The notes: a model not told the origin generated them from the letters alone. A DNA stretch of 64,000 nt from Thalassia testudinum (GCA_037157565.1 JAZHRO010000026.1:34896501-34960500), one strand, 5' to 3'. Numbered from the stretch's first letter, positions 1-13,346 are shown. Translations and numbers: made by a program.

Positions 1-1247
1 GGAAAACAATTTTTCGAAGTAGTCATAAACTCAAGGAAAGTAATCTCAATCTCAATCAAATCTGGAAAATAAGAAATCTCAATCAATTCTCAACAATCTC
101 AAGACCAATCAATCAATTCAAGTGAGATGAAAATACCTATTTTACCTAAGAGTCTTCTATGTGAAAAATTATATGTAGTATGCAAACAAATGTCTCAGTA
201 CAATTGTACGCGTCCTATGGAATACTTAGCATGGTGCAGACCTCTAAAATCCATCTGGAATCTGGATAAGACCGGTGTGTGAATCCAGACCCTATGGTTG
301 CACAAGGAGATGAGATAGAAACCTATGTGTTGTGTTCTTAAGTGATCGTGTAGTGGGTACATGATAATCAAGCAACAGAATTTGGTGAAAAGCTCAATCA
401 GGGTTTCAAGCAGGTTATTATGTCTCTTGAATTATATTTGATATTTAGATGTGAGTTCTATGCAACTGATCTCGCTTTTAAATTCTTTTCAAGCAAGAGA
501 TGGTCTTTTTAACTTAGTCAAATGCAAAAGATGGCAGGAGCTCAACAGGGATAGAAAGTCGAACTTGACTCTAGTAATTCTATAATTGATGCAATTTGAC
601 TAAATTGAAATCTAGCAGGAAATGTGCAACCCTAAGTATAGATGCTTATGGAAATGATGTTTCTAGATAAAAGATGAGATCTTTTTGGTATTTTTGATTT
701 TGTATTTTTTTTTTGAATTTTCTAATGCAACAAACAAAATCAAATCGGAAAACAAGGTGATACGAAGGAAAACTGAGTTGATGAGAGGTGAATAGAGAAA
801 TATAAAGAGAGAGAGAGTCCAATGTCTAAGTTATGTGTGAGAACATGCTCTCACAACTTATGCCTAACAAATATATTCTAAATATAAACCTAAGTCTAAA
901 CTACCAACTATTCTATACTAAGAAAAAGTGAGAAAATGCAGCTCCATCATGAAAACTCCCCCTGGAAGTCGAGTTTAAATTGCAGTGGATCCACCAGGAA
1001 GAAGACTCCTCCGAGAAGGCGACACTACTTCTTCTGCTCCTTAAGTGCTGCAAAAACACCAGATGATTAGTATGAGGATTATGCAAGAACAAATCAAAGA
1101 ATAAAAATGAATAAAATAATGTATATACAATAAAGAATATGAATAAAAGAATGACTATACAAAGAAATCAAAAATATGTACAAATTATGAATAAAAGAAA
1201 ATTTTGGTGTATAGAGAGTTGCCTCTTCGGCAACGGTGCCAAAAATA
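1..1247 (-). mobile_element. Athila-type element B1: 5' leader, continues off the left edge
   Basis: Read on the minus strand, this is the untranslated leader between the PBS and gag of a Ty3/gypsy element. It aligns along its length with the leader of B3 at 54533-55738: both share a block around a cysteine-free untranslated stretch containing the words GATCACTTAAGA and TGGATTTTAGAGGTCTGCAC. No coding sequence is seen; gag would lie to the left, outside the window. Orientation is opposite to B3. Confidence 0.8.
1224..1241 (-). other. tRNA-Asp primer-binding site of B1
   Basis: The minus strand reads TGGCACCGTTGCCGAAGA, differing at a few positions from the complement of the plant tRNA-Asp 3' end (TGGCGCCGTTGCCGGGGA). 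It lies a few bases from the LTR edge at 1248, as expected for the site that primes minus-strand DNA synthesis. The mismatches suggest an old copy. Confidence 0.85.
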
Positions 1248-1860
1248 TGATCACAAAAATCATCTGTACGTTAAAAATGTGGTTGTAATTATGTCATTAT
1301 TATGGTATAGTGTTACAATGCAAACATGTGTCATATCATTTTATTTATTTACATAATTTTTACTAGTTTATTCTAGGTAATTCACTAGGAGGTAGTTATT
1401 GATATACATTACTTTCTATGTTCCAAAAATACTCTTTTATTCCAAAAATGTCAATTATATTTACAAAATGAATTAATGAATCAAAGAATGAATGAATTGA
1501 GTTAATTTTGTACAAAAAGAATTAATTAATTGCTAACTAAAATGCCTTAAACATATTTACAACTAAATAGGCATTAAAAACTAAGTAAAACTACTCTATG
1601 TTAGTTATATACAACTACCATAAATAATACCTAAATATAGGTACAAAAATAATTATTCATATGTACTTAACTAAGTTATACTGACATATAATGTACAAAC
1701 AATGATATATATGTGTCACTATAGCTTTAGTAAAGTATGTACAAACTTTAAGGCAAAAGAATTATATTTAATAATAGATATGTATACCTATAGTGACGAA
1801 TATATATGTTACTAAAGCATTACAAACATATATATATATATATATATATACAAAATAAGG
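1248..1860 (-). repeat. B1 5' LTR, only its PBS-proximal ~610 bp
   Basis: The segment aligns with 3331-3780 (B2) and with the reverse complement of about 54000-54507 (B3). It begins TGATCA next to the PBS, so it is the LTR end adjoining the internal region. Similarity stops in a (TA)n run near 1830-1855, where the Harbinger-type locus starts. A full B LTR is about 5 kb, so this one is truncated. Confidence 0.75.
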
Positions 1861-3075
1861 GTGAAGAATTGGACCCGTGAGATAGATGTCAAGCTCATGA
1901 CAATATTAAGCAACCATCATATATAATAGAGGTCATTGGGAGGGAGGGTCCTTCACGAAATATGTTTGGGCTCAAATCATGGTGGAGTTTGATTTGGAGA
2001 CCCACCTAGGTTATGATGTGAATAAGATTCTGCTTAGGCGAAAGACCTTGAAGAAGAGTTTTCGCAACTACCACCAACTTCTCAACAAGAATGGATGGAG
2101 TATAAACCCCATTACAATGTGCTTGGTTGCACCTAGCCTTACTGTTTGGGATGAGGTATTGTCTTTCACTTAAAACTGGTACTATAGGCTTAGTTTCTTT
2201 ATTGGATATTGACTTCTAATTCATTTTTTGTCAATTAGCACCAAAATTTCAAAAACTCAAGGATGTTTCATTCCCTTACTATGATGACATCAACATCATA
2301 GTAGGTAGGGATAGCCACAAGAGATCATGAAATGTTATCAAACCATAAGTCTTCAATTCATATGAAAATGGAACACACCAACATTGGGGTGAAGGTTTTG
2401 TGCCTCCAGTTAATCCCGAAAACGTTGGGTCAACCCCCACTGAGTATTATGAACAAGCATACAACATACCCCCAACTCAACCACTAATGGGCTCATTTGG
2501 GATGCCTCAGAATTATTTCAACTTTGAGTTGTCGTCGTCTGGTGAGCCCCTATATGCAAGGATGGAGTCTACCTAGCAAAGTTACTCGGGTGTTCCCCCA
2601 TTTGGTTTCACAGCTTACACAACTACTTCAGCATCGAACCCCGTTGGGTCACAAGTGTTCCAACAAGAAAATTGATGATACACCCCCATTATTGCAGTCC
2701 TTGAGTGCTCATGGGGAGAAAAGAGGCTCTGGATAGGGGACTTCAAGTGGGGGAAGAGAAGGAGAGGAAACACTGACCACTTGAACGCATAGATTTTAGA
2801 GAATATAGGTGTGATGACTGGCCTGTAGGAGCGATTAGTGGGGATTAGATCTCAACCCAAGAAATGTGAGCCAACCGATGTGATTAGTGAGTGCCTTGCT
2901 AGGTGACCAAACAAGTTCCAAACATCAATCCTACCGATATCGTGACCCTTGCGCAACACTTCTCAAGGAGCAAGCATTATGTAGTTTTTAGGAACATTGT
3001 TAACAACCTAGACACATTCATGAAGTGGCTTCATGACATCATGGGGTAGTCTCCTTCATAGCTATTGGGTTCATT
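1861..3075 (+). pseudogene. Myb/SANT-like protein (Harbinger ORF1 / L10-interacting-MYB type), decayed
   Basis: Starting with a WTREIDVKLM-like helix near 1870, then in another frame from about 1930, the sequence encodes a Myb/SANT-like DNA-binding domain: conserved W, the block KTLKKSFRNYHQLL, a GW pair in NKNGWSINP and the closing VWDEV. After a probable decayed intron (about 2156-2238) it resumes as PKFQKLKDVSFPYYDD, the usual continuation after this domain. A Ser/Pro-rich middle and a C-terminal helix near 2930-3045 (ending FMKWLHDIMG) follow. Stops and frame changes occur throughout. Such proteins are the second, DNA-binding product of PIF/Harbinger transposons, but host LIMYB-like genes share the domain. 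The transposase start 250 bp downstream on the same strand favours a Harbinger origin. Confidence 0.7.
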
Positions 3076-4666
3076 CGGTTTCTGCCATTGAAGGACAATG
3101 TCTTCGTCCATCACCTCTATCGTTCGTTTGCTTTAGTATCTTTTGTTATGTTCTTGTCTAGTTTGTAATATGTTGGGACTACATGGAATGTCATAGGAAG
3201 TATCTTGGAGGTTGTGATTTACGGTTAATGGCAAGTGGTATGAACATCTTTAAACCCTTTTTATTTAGGGATGCCAGAAGTAAGTAATTATGTATTTCAA
3301 AGTAATTTTTCAAATTTTAGGGATGTCATCTGATCGTGAAAACCATTTGCATGGTAAAAATGATGATCTAATTATGTCGTTGTTGTTTGTAATATAATGT
3401 CACAATGCAAACAGATGTCACGTCATTTTATTTATTTACATAATTTTTACTGATTTACTTCAGGTCATTCACTGAGAGGCCGTTATTGATATACATCACT
3501 CTCTATGTTCAAAAAAATGCTCTTTTATTCCAAAAATGTCAATTATATATACAAAATGAATCAATCAATTAAAGAATGAATAAATGAGGTAATTTATGTA
3601 CAAAATAATCAATTAATGCTCATTACAATGCCTTGAACATATTTACAACTAAACATGCATCAAAAACTAAGTAAAACTACTCTATATTAGTTATATACAA
3701 CTATCTTAAAATTATACCTAAGTATAGGTACAAAAATAATAAACAAATACATACATACACTATACTAACATATATGCAATCATACTAACAACTATTAACC
3801 TTAGAAACACTATATACAACCTAAGGCAAACAATGACTCTAACTATATACACCAACTCTCTCTCTCTATATATATACATATAAACATACATACATATAAT
3901 ACATCTATTTACAAATATGTTCTAATAATACTTAAATATATATACTTTATATATAGTGCTAGTTATATGCTCTACATATATATAAACTTATGTACCTTAT
4001 AAACAATATACATAATTTTAACTTTACTAAATTACTATATAAGGATACACTAACAAACTTAAGTGTTACTAAAGCCTCAAAAACTGTCACTAAAGACATA
4101 AATACATGAAAGGCTAAAACAAACACTTATATATATAAGTTACTCTACTTATATACTCGTTATATATATATATATTATCCATATACTATGTTTATTATAC
4201 CTATACATATATATATACTTATGTTATGTACTGATATATATATATATACATATACATATACATATACGTATACACTACATACACACTGCTCACTCACACA
4301 ACTCAACACTTAGGCATCCAACACTTAGCTGGTTTTTAGCTCAAGTCCCACACACACAACTCTCCAACACTTAGTCGAATTTTAGGCTCAGACTGATCAC
4401 TCTCTTAGCCTTTGGACCAAAATTAGGTTTTTAGTGGACGAACCGGGCTTTTCGTGGGACACTCAACACCCCTAGGGGTGGGACCCGACCACTACTATGC
4501 CCAGTTCTAGCTTTAATTATGTATATTTTTATCCAATTTCAATCGAACCCAAATTGGGCCCATTACAAGCCCAATACAGGCCCAATACTGTCCATACCGG
4601 GCTCCTAGCCCACTCAAATGCTCAATAGTATCAATATATGCCCATAATGGATAGAGGGTATGGGTG

Positions 4667-4731
4667 CACCTGGCGCATGACGATTAGGAAACCATCAGAC
4701 AGAATTCCTTTTATGCACCTGGCGCATGGAT
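4667..4731 (-). repeat. Direct repeat inside the B2 LTR
   Basis: The 14-base word GCACCTGGCGCATG occurs twice about 49 bp apart, around a diverged spacer. A related GC-rich patch with GGCGCC motifs lies in the B3 LTR near 53440. It may be a short internal duplication of the LTR; no function is evident. Confidence 0.5.
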
Positions 4732-5965
4732 AGAGGGTAGGTGTGGCACTTTGTTGCGATTGAAATCAACGTGCATGTGCGTTCACTGAGGCCAAGTTTA
4801 GGCCTCGAATTGAATGCCCAAAATTAATCCAACAACAATAATCAAGCCCTTTCCTACACTAAGTAGTGTCGGCTATATGGATTCATTACCTCCACACAGA
4901 TCGATTTTGAGCCAAATTGAGGTTATACTTAATAGTTTCCTTCTAACACTTATTTGGTCTTCCTCACCCCCTCTTAGTAGGTTCAGCCTCCAACTTCTCG
5001 CATCTCCTGACTGGAGTATCTAGTCAGGAGACAAAATTAATCCAAATTTAAACCCAAAATTAATTCAAATTTAAAATAAATTATATAGTTAGAAAGCCCT
5101 TATATAAGGCTAAATAATTATGTAGCTAATTTAGAATAATAACTTAATTAGTTGTATTTAAAAATTAGTTAAACTTAGTGCTATGTACACATTAATTTAG
5201 AGTTTAATTAAATTAATTTGCTAATTAAAGTGCAAATTAATAAATTAATGATCGAATTGAGTTATACATCAGTTAATATACATGATAAGGTATTTAATTT
5301 ATATTTTAATTTATTTATAGTTATTTATTTTAATTTATATACATTTATATACACATTTTTAATAGATATGTACATATTTAAGTGTAAATCCTATACTACA
5401 GTATAAATACAGTATAAATAGAATGAAAATATTCAAATAATCACATACAAGTATACAATATAAATTACTTCAGTATTAACTTAATTTACTAATTTATTTT
5501 ATTTTAACTTAATAACTTAGCTATATAATTTAATAACATAAATATATACAATAAATACTTAAATAAATAAATATACAGGTATCTTATAGTGTATAATAAT
5601 TACATTAATCTATATGTACAGTTGTAAATACTATTATACAATATATACATAGTTAGTCATTATTATACATATACTATACACTTACAATACAAATAAATAA
5701 TATATAAATAAATTATTATTATTCATACTACCTAAGTTACTATAAATGCTTAACTTAATATATATAATACATATATAATTTATCTATATACATATATATA
5801 CGTATAAGTAGTTATATATACTTAGATTAATATATATATACAAATATACACTATGTATATAGGTATTTTTAGGGACTTTTGTAATTTTTCTGATTTTTAT
5901 AGTGTTTTTGCGTTTTATAGAAGCAAGATAAGAGAGAGAAGGTGAGATGAGAGAGAGAGAGTTTT

Positions 5966-7720
5966 TGATGTAAACACATTTATATCACATAAGCCATCTA
6001 TTTATACACGTTCTTAGGCAAATAGTTGCATCATACATTATAAATATTGCATAATATGTATCATCTTGCATTTAGGTTAGATTGTATAAAGTTTAAATTA
6101 AGTTTCTCTTTTTGTGGTCGTGTAACAGGGAGACATTTAATCGGCACCTCAGATTGAAGATCCAACCGTATGGATCTGACCAAGGTAACGAGTGGAGTTC
6201 AACAACTCCAAGATCGCCCTAATCGGACTTCCGTAGCATCAGATGCAGTCTAAGAAAGATCAAAAGTCAAGGGGCCATGGTGGTGTAAATCCATACATCA
6301 AATGACAAATCCGACTGCACGAATAGGTTTGGATCGACAATCACAGCCCAATGGTGCGAAAATCGATCCAATCTGACAGTCGTGACACCATCTACAAGAC
6401 AAAGAAGATGGATGGCCAAGATGGTGCCATGTGGCACCATCTCAGTGGCCCACATCGGCCATGAACGCCTGTTGCCCTCTCTCCCTCATCAGCGGCTTGA
6501 TCAACCTCACCCATTGGATCTTGATCCAATGGCCAAGGGAGCCTAAGCTCAAAACCAAAGCATGCCTCAAAGGGCGGCTTGGCACAGCAGGCAAATGCCC
6601 TCTGGTGAAGCAAAGGTATTGAGGTCGAGCCCCCACGAGCCTCAAATCAAGTGCGGGGCATGGGTGTGACCAAATTGGGCTATGCGATGTGTGTTGGAAG
6701 GTAGATGGAGCGGCTACATGGCTTCACCAAAGCACGCGGATCAGGCACGCGTGATGAGACGTGCATAGGAACACCTGATCGCATGCGTAGGCATGCGATG
6801 AAGGCACTGGCGCACGCATCTTAAGCAGTTCGATCTTGCAATCGGACGGCTGAGAGCACCTGAACATGTGCATGCACTGAGAGTGTGGGGAGAGGAGGAG
6901 GTGCGGCTAGTGCACGCACTAAGCCCACATTCAGGGCTTTAGTGATGAATAAATCGGTCACTAAAGACCCTAAGTTAATGTTTTAATGGATAAATGACCT
7001 AAATGCCCCTTCAAACCTCACCTATAAATAATCCTATAACCCCCACATATTTCTCATCCCTTTCTTCACCTCTCTCCATCTCCAAAGCTCTAAAGTAGCT
7101 TGTCCCAAACCCAGGATGCTCCTCTAGAGTTAAAATCAAAATTTTGTCCACTTCTCAGCTCGTTCGTAGAGCTCCCATGGTCGTCTTCTTACCTCCATTC
7201 TGGAAGTGGATCCCGCTTCGATATCGCCCTGTCCCATTCTCCATCGTCTGTCTTCTTTTTCCTTCATCCCACATCTCACCACATTTTTCTGGGCGCTCCG
7301 TCAATATGGCTCATCCTCCAAGCAGCCGTCGAGGAGGATAACTTCTCTCTACCTTCTCTTTACTGCTTTCTAGCATAGATTTACCACATTCTAGTTGTAA
7401 TCTTTTCAACTTTCTAGTGTAGTGATTAGTTGTAATAAACATTATTCTGTGGTTATGAAATCCGTGTTTATTCTATCTCTATTTTGTCTTTATTTGTATT
7501 ATTCTCTCTCTCTTCTATTAATTATTCTTTTATTAGATAGCTAGTTTAGATTTAGTTCTACCAGCTAATCTACTTCGTGACAACAAATCAAATGCGATTT
7601 TTAATCAAACGTCCTTCTCCCTATGTTCTACCCAGAATTTCTTTTGAGTTTCGATAAATTTATTTGTTGATGGATGCCTCGCAAATCGTATTACAACGAT
7701 GGGTTTTCCATACTCAATCA
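5966..7720 (+). mobile_element. A1: A-family LTR (solo or remnant) nested in B2
   Basis: It starts TGATGTAAACACATTT like the other A-family LTRs and has the same module order: palindrome 6419-6442, palindrome 6511-6532, tRNA-like block 6580-6634, palindrome ~6826-6852, stem-loop 6933-6970 and TATA (CTATAAATA) at 7022. The tail is diverged after about 7705 and I place the end at CA 7719-7720. Flanks are GTTTT (5961-5965) and TTTTT (7721-7725), an imperfect candidate TSD. No internal region is attached, so a solo LTR is likely. Confidence 0.75.
6579..6634 (+). promoter_or_regulatory. tRNA-like Pol III A/B-box block in A1
   Basis: TGGCACAGCAGG (6580-6591) fits all 12 positions of the plant A-box consensus TRGYNNARNNGG. 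AGGTCGAGCCC near 6622-6632 is a weakened B box. The spacing is about 30 nt, as in a tRNA gene. There is no foldable acceptor stem, so this is not a tRNA gene. It sits at the same LTR position as similar blocks in A, D, F and L. Confidence 0.55.
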
Positions 7721-10533
7721 TTTTTACGCAGATTTTCCTCTTCAACAGTCTCTTTTTGTGTTTTTCATATTGTATTCCTTTATTGAATTTCAGAGTATAT
7801 TGGACTGTCTACCAGTATGTTCTACCAGCTAGAGGATTTAGTTTACTCTAAAACTTCACACATACCTAAAAAAATACCTAATCTTACTCAAGATAGTTTT
7901 AGTTTATTTTTTTATGATTTTTTATACCCTCAAAGGGTGGCCTTGAAGAGGTGTTGGAAGTGAATTGAGGCCTCTATAAATAGATCTAAGCTACTATAAC
8001 TGAAGCAATAAGGGATTCAAACAATTCCAACAAACATCATTCAACATGATTAATCATTAAAACATGACTTTCAACTTCAAATTCCATCAAAATTCAAATT
8101 AGAATAGATTGAGCTTTTGAGTTGCTGACAGTAGCTTTAAACATCATTTACAAGTAACTCTCATTAGATTTTAGTCAATAGATTGTACATGAATGCTTGA
8201 AACATTAAATTATATTATTACAAAACATTGGTAGCTCATTTAAACACTCAAATCCAGTTCCAGCTCCCTTGAAACCCCTCAGTTAGTCCTATTGTAGTAA
8301 CTAAATTGTTGCTGCCATGAATCAACAACTGGACCAACTATTGTTGTTGCTGTGACAATCAGTAGTTGGTGCTGCTATAGTAAATGAAATCAACTCAGAT
8401 TAGACCTGAGAAGGTCTAATCTAAGGCACAAAAATCCCCAAAACACATCTTTAACAAATCACATTTATCCAACATCCATTGAAAGCCATTTCCAATGATC
8501 TAAAATCCATTCTTGAAGATTTGAAATTCAAAGACCTTAGAAATTCTAGTTTGACCATTACCTTACATTATAGACAATGTTAAGGGAATGGATGAAACTG
8601 AATATCAAATTCAATTGTGACATGGAGCAGAATATCTATAATAGTCCTAAAAAGTTCATTCAAGCCCTAGGAATCAGATTGAAATCATTTTTGAATTCAA
8701 GAACCATGTTGCCCTATTTTGTGTTTTCACTTTGGATCAATAAATGATATGATCACTTGATATCCCTGAACACCATTAATCGGTGTTCAGGAGGTCTAAG
8801 TGATCCTTGAAAAACATTTAGATCATTGCAAATGCCTCTAATTACTACCACTATTTCCTTGGCATTCACTATCTAAGCGATGCAAAAAGTCATGTATTAG
8901 ATCTGGAAAATTAGGTGCAAAGATTTTGAACATTGAAAATTTGATCAAGTGGATTTAAAACAATCGCAATACATCCACTTAAACTTAGAGAAACTCAATT
9001 TCAACAATTAAATCCAAATAAGTTGCAATTGATTAGAAATCTACTTGATCACTCATCAAAACCAAATTCATAATAATCATCCAAAATTGGTCAACTCAAA
9101 CTAGCAAGAAGGCATTTGTGATTGTTTGGGTTGAATGGAATATCCTCAACTTGATTTTGAGTGCTTCAACAGATCTGAAGGCTAATGAGCTTCAGATCTG
9201 CTAAATGCTCTGGTGAATGGGTGATTGGTGACTATAGTGCGCAACAAGTGAGTGAATGTGAGTCATGAAGTGAAGAGGGAGATTTATGGATCGAAATGAA
9301 GCTAGAAAATCACATCTCTGATTTGAATTGATCAGAGAGGGCGAGATTGGATCTAAACTAAACTACTCTTAATCTACACTAACCATGAGTTGGATTATGA
9401 TCTACACTACCTAATACTACTTCAACTACTCTAGAAAGCAGTAAACACTATCTAAAAAGCATTTAAAACCTAATTTAATCAGAGGAATGGGACCTGTGGA
9501 TTAACAACCGATGGCTAAAGAGGAAGAATAGAGAGAGGATCTCTAGCAAGTGTAGAGCCTGCTGGTGAAGCTCTTGAGACGTATCCTGGTGTTACGTGAT
9601 CTAGCTTGACGTGGATGATCAAGAAGGAAGAAGCTCCACTATTGTCATCAGTGGAACTGAGTGAAGAAGAAAATAAGAGATGGAGAGGAAGAATGGAGAG
9701 CCCAAGGAACTAGGAGGGGGACTAGTCCGAGGCACGCGAGCTCAGGGAGGTACTTAAGTAGGTGAGGGAGTGATCAGGTCACTGTGGTGGTGGGATTAGG
9801 TGCAAGTAGGGTTAATGGTGGGGATGAGCTTGAGAGGTGCGCGGGAAGATTTAAACTAAAAGTCCACCGTCAGATTAGATCTAGATGAGGCAATGGAGCT
9901 TCGCATAAAGGTGCTAGATGGAAGGATCTTATTTCACCATTGGATCAAAGGATCAAGCAATGGATGGCACCTGTAGCTCGTGTTCTTCGCGAGCTATAGT
10001 GCTCTTGCAAGGCATCAGGTGTGTTGGGCTTTTCACGCAAAGAGCCCACAAATGTGAAGGGGTAGAACATTTGTGCAGGAGCCCATAAGTGGCTGAAATT
10101 AGGTCAGAGCAGTCCTTCAAGCCTAGAAAATAGGTCCTTGCGGCTTTCAAAGAAGGCCCTAGAAGGTTTTTAGCTTAAGAGAATGTGAAGGATGGAGGAC
10201 CTATGTGTAATGTCATGAATCCAAGGTCTTATTAATGTCCAAATGCAATGAAATTTTATTGATGCTTAATTGAACATTTTAGAACATGATTTCACTCTTG
10301 ATTTGAACTTTTGAACCCAAAAATGTGTTCAATTGGCAATTGGATCATCAATTTACATTTATGCATAGAATATCTCATTAATTGACCTAATTATATGCTT
10401 TTAACACAAATTTGATGTTTTAGGTCTTTTTCCTTAATTCCCACACTTAACCCATTTATCAAGTTACTAATATAGGGTTTAACCTAGTTTCTATCTTACT
10501 TTAGGCATTTTAGCTATGATGAGTCACATCTCA

Positions 10534-11095
10534 TCATCATCCTTAGGTAGTACTAGTAGTAAAGTAAGTACCTCCAAGTTTTCCACTGATGATTCAAAGC
10601 ATGACACCAGTATGGAGGAGGATGAGGACTTAACGGTCGTTGAAATGATGGTGCTCATTCTAGTGATGACACAGTTTGTAATGAGAGAATCCCACGAAAT
10701 ACAAATCCTATGATTGGTCACTTATGGTGCATGATGTCTTGTACATTCATTATTTTGAGTGGAAGGATGAGTTTCGGATGCGTGCACCTTCTTTTCTCGC
10801 TTTCGTTGGCCTATTCAAAACTAGAACAAATTTAAGGGACATGAAGAACATGCATGACTGTAGAAGAGCAAGTTGCAATATTCCTATCTATCCTTGAATA
10901 CAGAGGCTCCAACAGCCACTTAATGGAGCTTTCCAGCATTCTATCTAGACGGTTAGTTGCTACGTGAATTAAGTCTTGAAGCAAATTCTAAAGCTTAGGT
11001 GGCTTTTAATCAGATTGCCTAGCATAAGCTACCAATACTGGATGAAGTTAGGGAAAACATGAGGTACTTTCCATACTTTAAGGTATGCCACCAAC
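10534..11095 (+). pseudogene. PIF/Harbinger transposase, N-terminal part, split from its start codon
   Basis: Removing B2 and one TSD copy joins an ATG at 3323-3325 to this segment: a Ser-rich and acidic N-terminus (SMEEDEDLTVVE), then, after frame changes, FRMRAPSFLAFVGLFKTRTNLRD, the N-terminal Harbinger-type region, VEEQVAIFLSIL and FQHSI-TVS, a helix-turn-helix block, and finally RENMRYFPYFK at about 11063-11094, followed by a GT that may be an intron donor. In this family the catalytic DDE region normally begins shortly after. I do not find it downstream. At least three frame changes and several stops make it a pseudogene. Confidence 0.7.
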
Positions 11096-13346
11096 ATTTT
11101 TATCCACTTTTAAAATTTACACAATCCCATAAAGCCTTACTAATCATGAAATCACGTAAAAGATAAATGCGTTGTCATAATTGCGAAAACACGTTGTTTG
11201 TAATTTATAAAATGTCTCCTAAAAATACTAGTATAAAATCGGGAGTATGGGTTGCCTCACAGGGAGGCATAATGTCTAGATGTTTTCTAACCTAACTAAG
11301 CCAACTAATAATCTTTTGAGATTTTCTTTGTATAATGAAAGCAAATAAACATAGCAATCATAGAGGCAAATATGAAGATATCACAGGAACAAAAATAGGA
11401 AGAAGTCACGACAAAACAAAAAATAGATAAAATAAAGACTAACAAGAAGGAAGAGAGGGTGAAGAAGCTTAGCAAGGAGGTCGATGAAGCCGTGACCAAG
11501 GTGGAGAAAGTCATTGACGGTTGTCGATGGAATGTGCATGAAGTGAGAAGTTGGAGAAATTGCAGAAAACATAGAGATGCGAAAAAGCATGGGAACCATC
11601 GAGAAGATGCTGGAGACGAGAGTTCTTGCCATGAGATGTTGTAGCGAGGGTCAAGAACCACCAAGGAGAGTCTGAAAATGTCAAGTACAATTGAGGGGAC
11701 ACTAGAGAAGGAAGAAGTCGTCCAGGAAGAAGAAGGACATACTTAGTGGTTGGAAGGAGAAGTGAAGGTGATGATGATGGTGGTGGGCATGTAAAGAGAG
11801 AAATGAGAAGAAGGTCGTGTAGAGAGAGAGGAAAAGAAAGAAAGAAAAGAAGGATGTAAAGGAGGAAGATGAGAAAGAAGAAGAGAAGGTGGTGGTGGTG
11901 TAGAGAGGGAGGGCATGCAGGAAGCAGAAGAGGAGAGAAGAAAACATGAAGAAGAAGAGGAAGATGGAGATGACGTGGGAAAAGAACATGAAGAAGAAGT
12001 GGAGGAAGAGGAGAGGAAGAGAGAATGATGAGGAGGAAGAGGAGGAGAGGAAGAGAATGTAGAAGAAGAAGGAAAAGAAGAAGAGCAAGATGACCTACAT
12101 GAGAGGATGAAGAGGAGAGGGAGAGAGCTAGAGGAGAGGACCTGCTGTGCAAGGAAGAAGGAGAAGGTCGCAGGGAGGACATCGGTTACACAAAGAAGAG
12201 AGAGCAACGACGAAAAGCTCATGCGAGTCAAAGAGAGAGAGAGCATAAGGGAGAAGGATCGAGGAGGAGGGAGTTGTGAGAGAAAGCGAGGATGGTATGT
12301 AGTTGTAGAAGGGAGAGAGAGGAGAGGGAGTGAGGGTGCAATCGCAAGTTGTGGAGAAGGTATGGTTGCTATTGCATCGAGGAGAGTGGAAAGAGAGGGA
12401 GTGCAATGTTGTGTGAGAGAGCGAAAATGTGAGAGAAAACTAGAGAGGGAGAGGGTCGTTTGAGAGGGGTCGCGATATGAAATTAATAATAATAATAATA
12501 AAGAACGAGCGTGGTTGAGAGAACAATAGAGATGGAGAGAGAGCCTGTGTCGAGCAGAGGGTATGCTTCATGAGAGAGAGAAAGTGTGTAGGAAAGAGAG
12601 GCAGAGAGAGGCACGGGACGTGAGTTGCCATGATGTGGAGAGAAGTCTCAAGGGAGGAGGAAATTTTAGTGATGGTTAAGAGAGGGAGAGAGAGAGAGAG
12701 AGAAAGAAAGAGAGAGAGAAGGTTGCGATTGAGAGAGGGAGTGAGTGAGAGAGAAGAGTCGGAGCGAGAGGAGCACTAGATGTGCATTAAATAGAGGTGG
12801 GGGGGGAGGTGTTGGGAACATGCAATGAGCTTTTAGAAATTAGGATTTTTGTGGAAAAGGGAAGTGGTGAGCGTGCATGGAAATACGAAGGATGGATCGT
12901 ATGGTGTGTGGATGGGATTAGGAATGTAGGAAAGAGAGAGTGCATGTGTGAATGGGAATTGAGATTTACGAAGATGGTGGGGGGCAATTGAGGTGAGAAT
13001 GTTATGGGAAGGGGAGAATGAGAGCTTTTTTATTTTTTTCTTTCCTCTCCTTTTCTTTTTCTCTTATTTTGTATTTCTTGCACATTGTTTAGCATGTACA
13101 TGCATCCTTTCTAAATTCTGTCTTTGCCACCGGCATCCTCGTCTTACACTCCTCCATTAGAGACCAATATTGAATATGTTCTTGCGAGAGCACGAAAATG
13201 AAGCATAATTAGATGAGTATTTACTTAATGCAAACTAAGTAGTATAAACCCATTCTAAGCACATAAAATAGCTCTACATTAGGAAATATGATAAATTAAG
13301 TTCAAATGCCTCCTCTTAACTCTCATATGCATGCATTCAATTGTAA
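11096..13346. other. Gene-free interval with decayed repeat sequence
   Basis: No coding sequence or LTR is supported. A short patch at 11235-11275 (GGGTTGCCTC followed by AGGGAGGCA) resembles the end-of-integrase region of E near 23370, so part may be degraded gypsy DNA. The middle is the purine-rich tract listed separately. The last 300 bp (13020-13346) starts with a pyrimidine-rich run and then looks unremarkable. Confidence 0.5.
11440..12780 (+). repeat. ~1.3-kb polypurine-rich (GA) low-complexity tract
   Basis: The plus strand is strongly biased to G and A over about 1.3 kb, with repeated GAAGAAGAAG, GAGGAAGAG and (GA)n runs (the longest GA run is at about 12680-12720). Long open frames on the minus strand (Ser/Leu/Phe-rich, up to about 220 codons) follow from the bias and are not genes. 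A shorter tract of the same kind lies at 27940-28130 in the J LTR. Confidence 0.85.

Larger units (their letters stand above)
3331..10533 (-). mobile_element. B2: giant solo LTR (~5.4 kb of LTR) with nested A1
   Basis: The 3331-5965 and 7721-10533 parts together match, in reverse complement, the single 5-kb LTR of B3 (49486-54507). The left edge begins TGATCGTG, the right edge ends in CA, and both sides carry TCATC (3326-3330 and 10534-10538), a 5-bp TSD. No PBS or polypurine tract adjoins it, so this is a solo LTR produced by LTR-LTR recombination. It is very AT-rich at 3700-4320 and 5050-5900, and GC-richer toward its promoter-distal end. A1 interrupts it at 5966. It splits the Harbinger transposase ORF just after its ATG. 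Confidence 0.85.

Noticed and set aside
11511..12182. Minus-strand 223-codon Ser/Leu-rich frame and overlapping frames
   Set aside because: Produced by the polypurine bias; low complexity, several overlapping frames of equal length, no motif.
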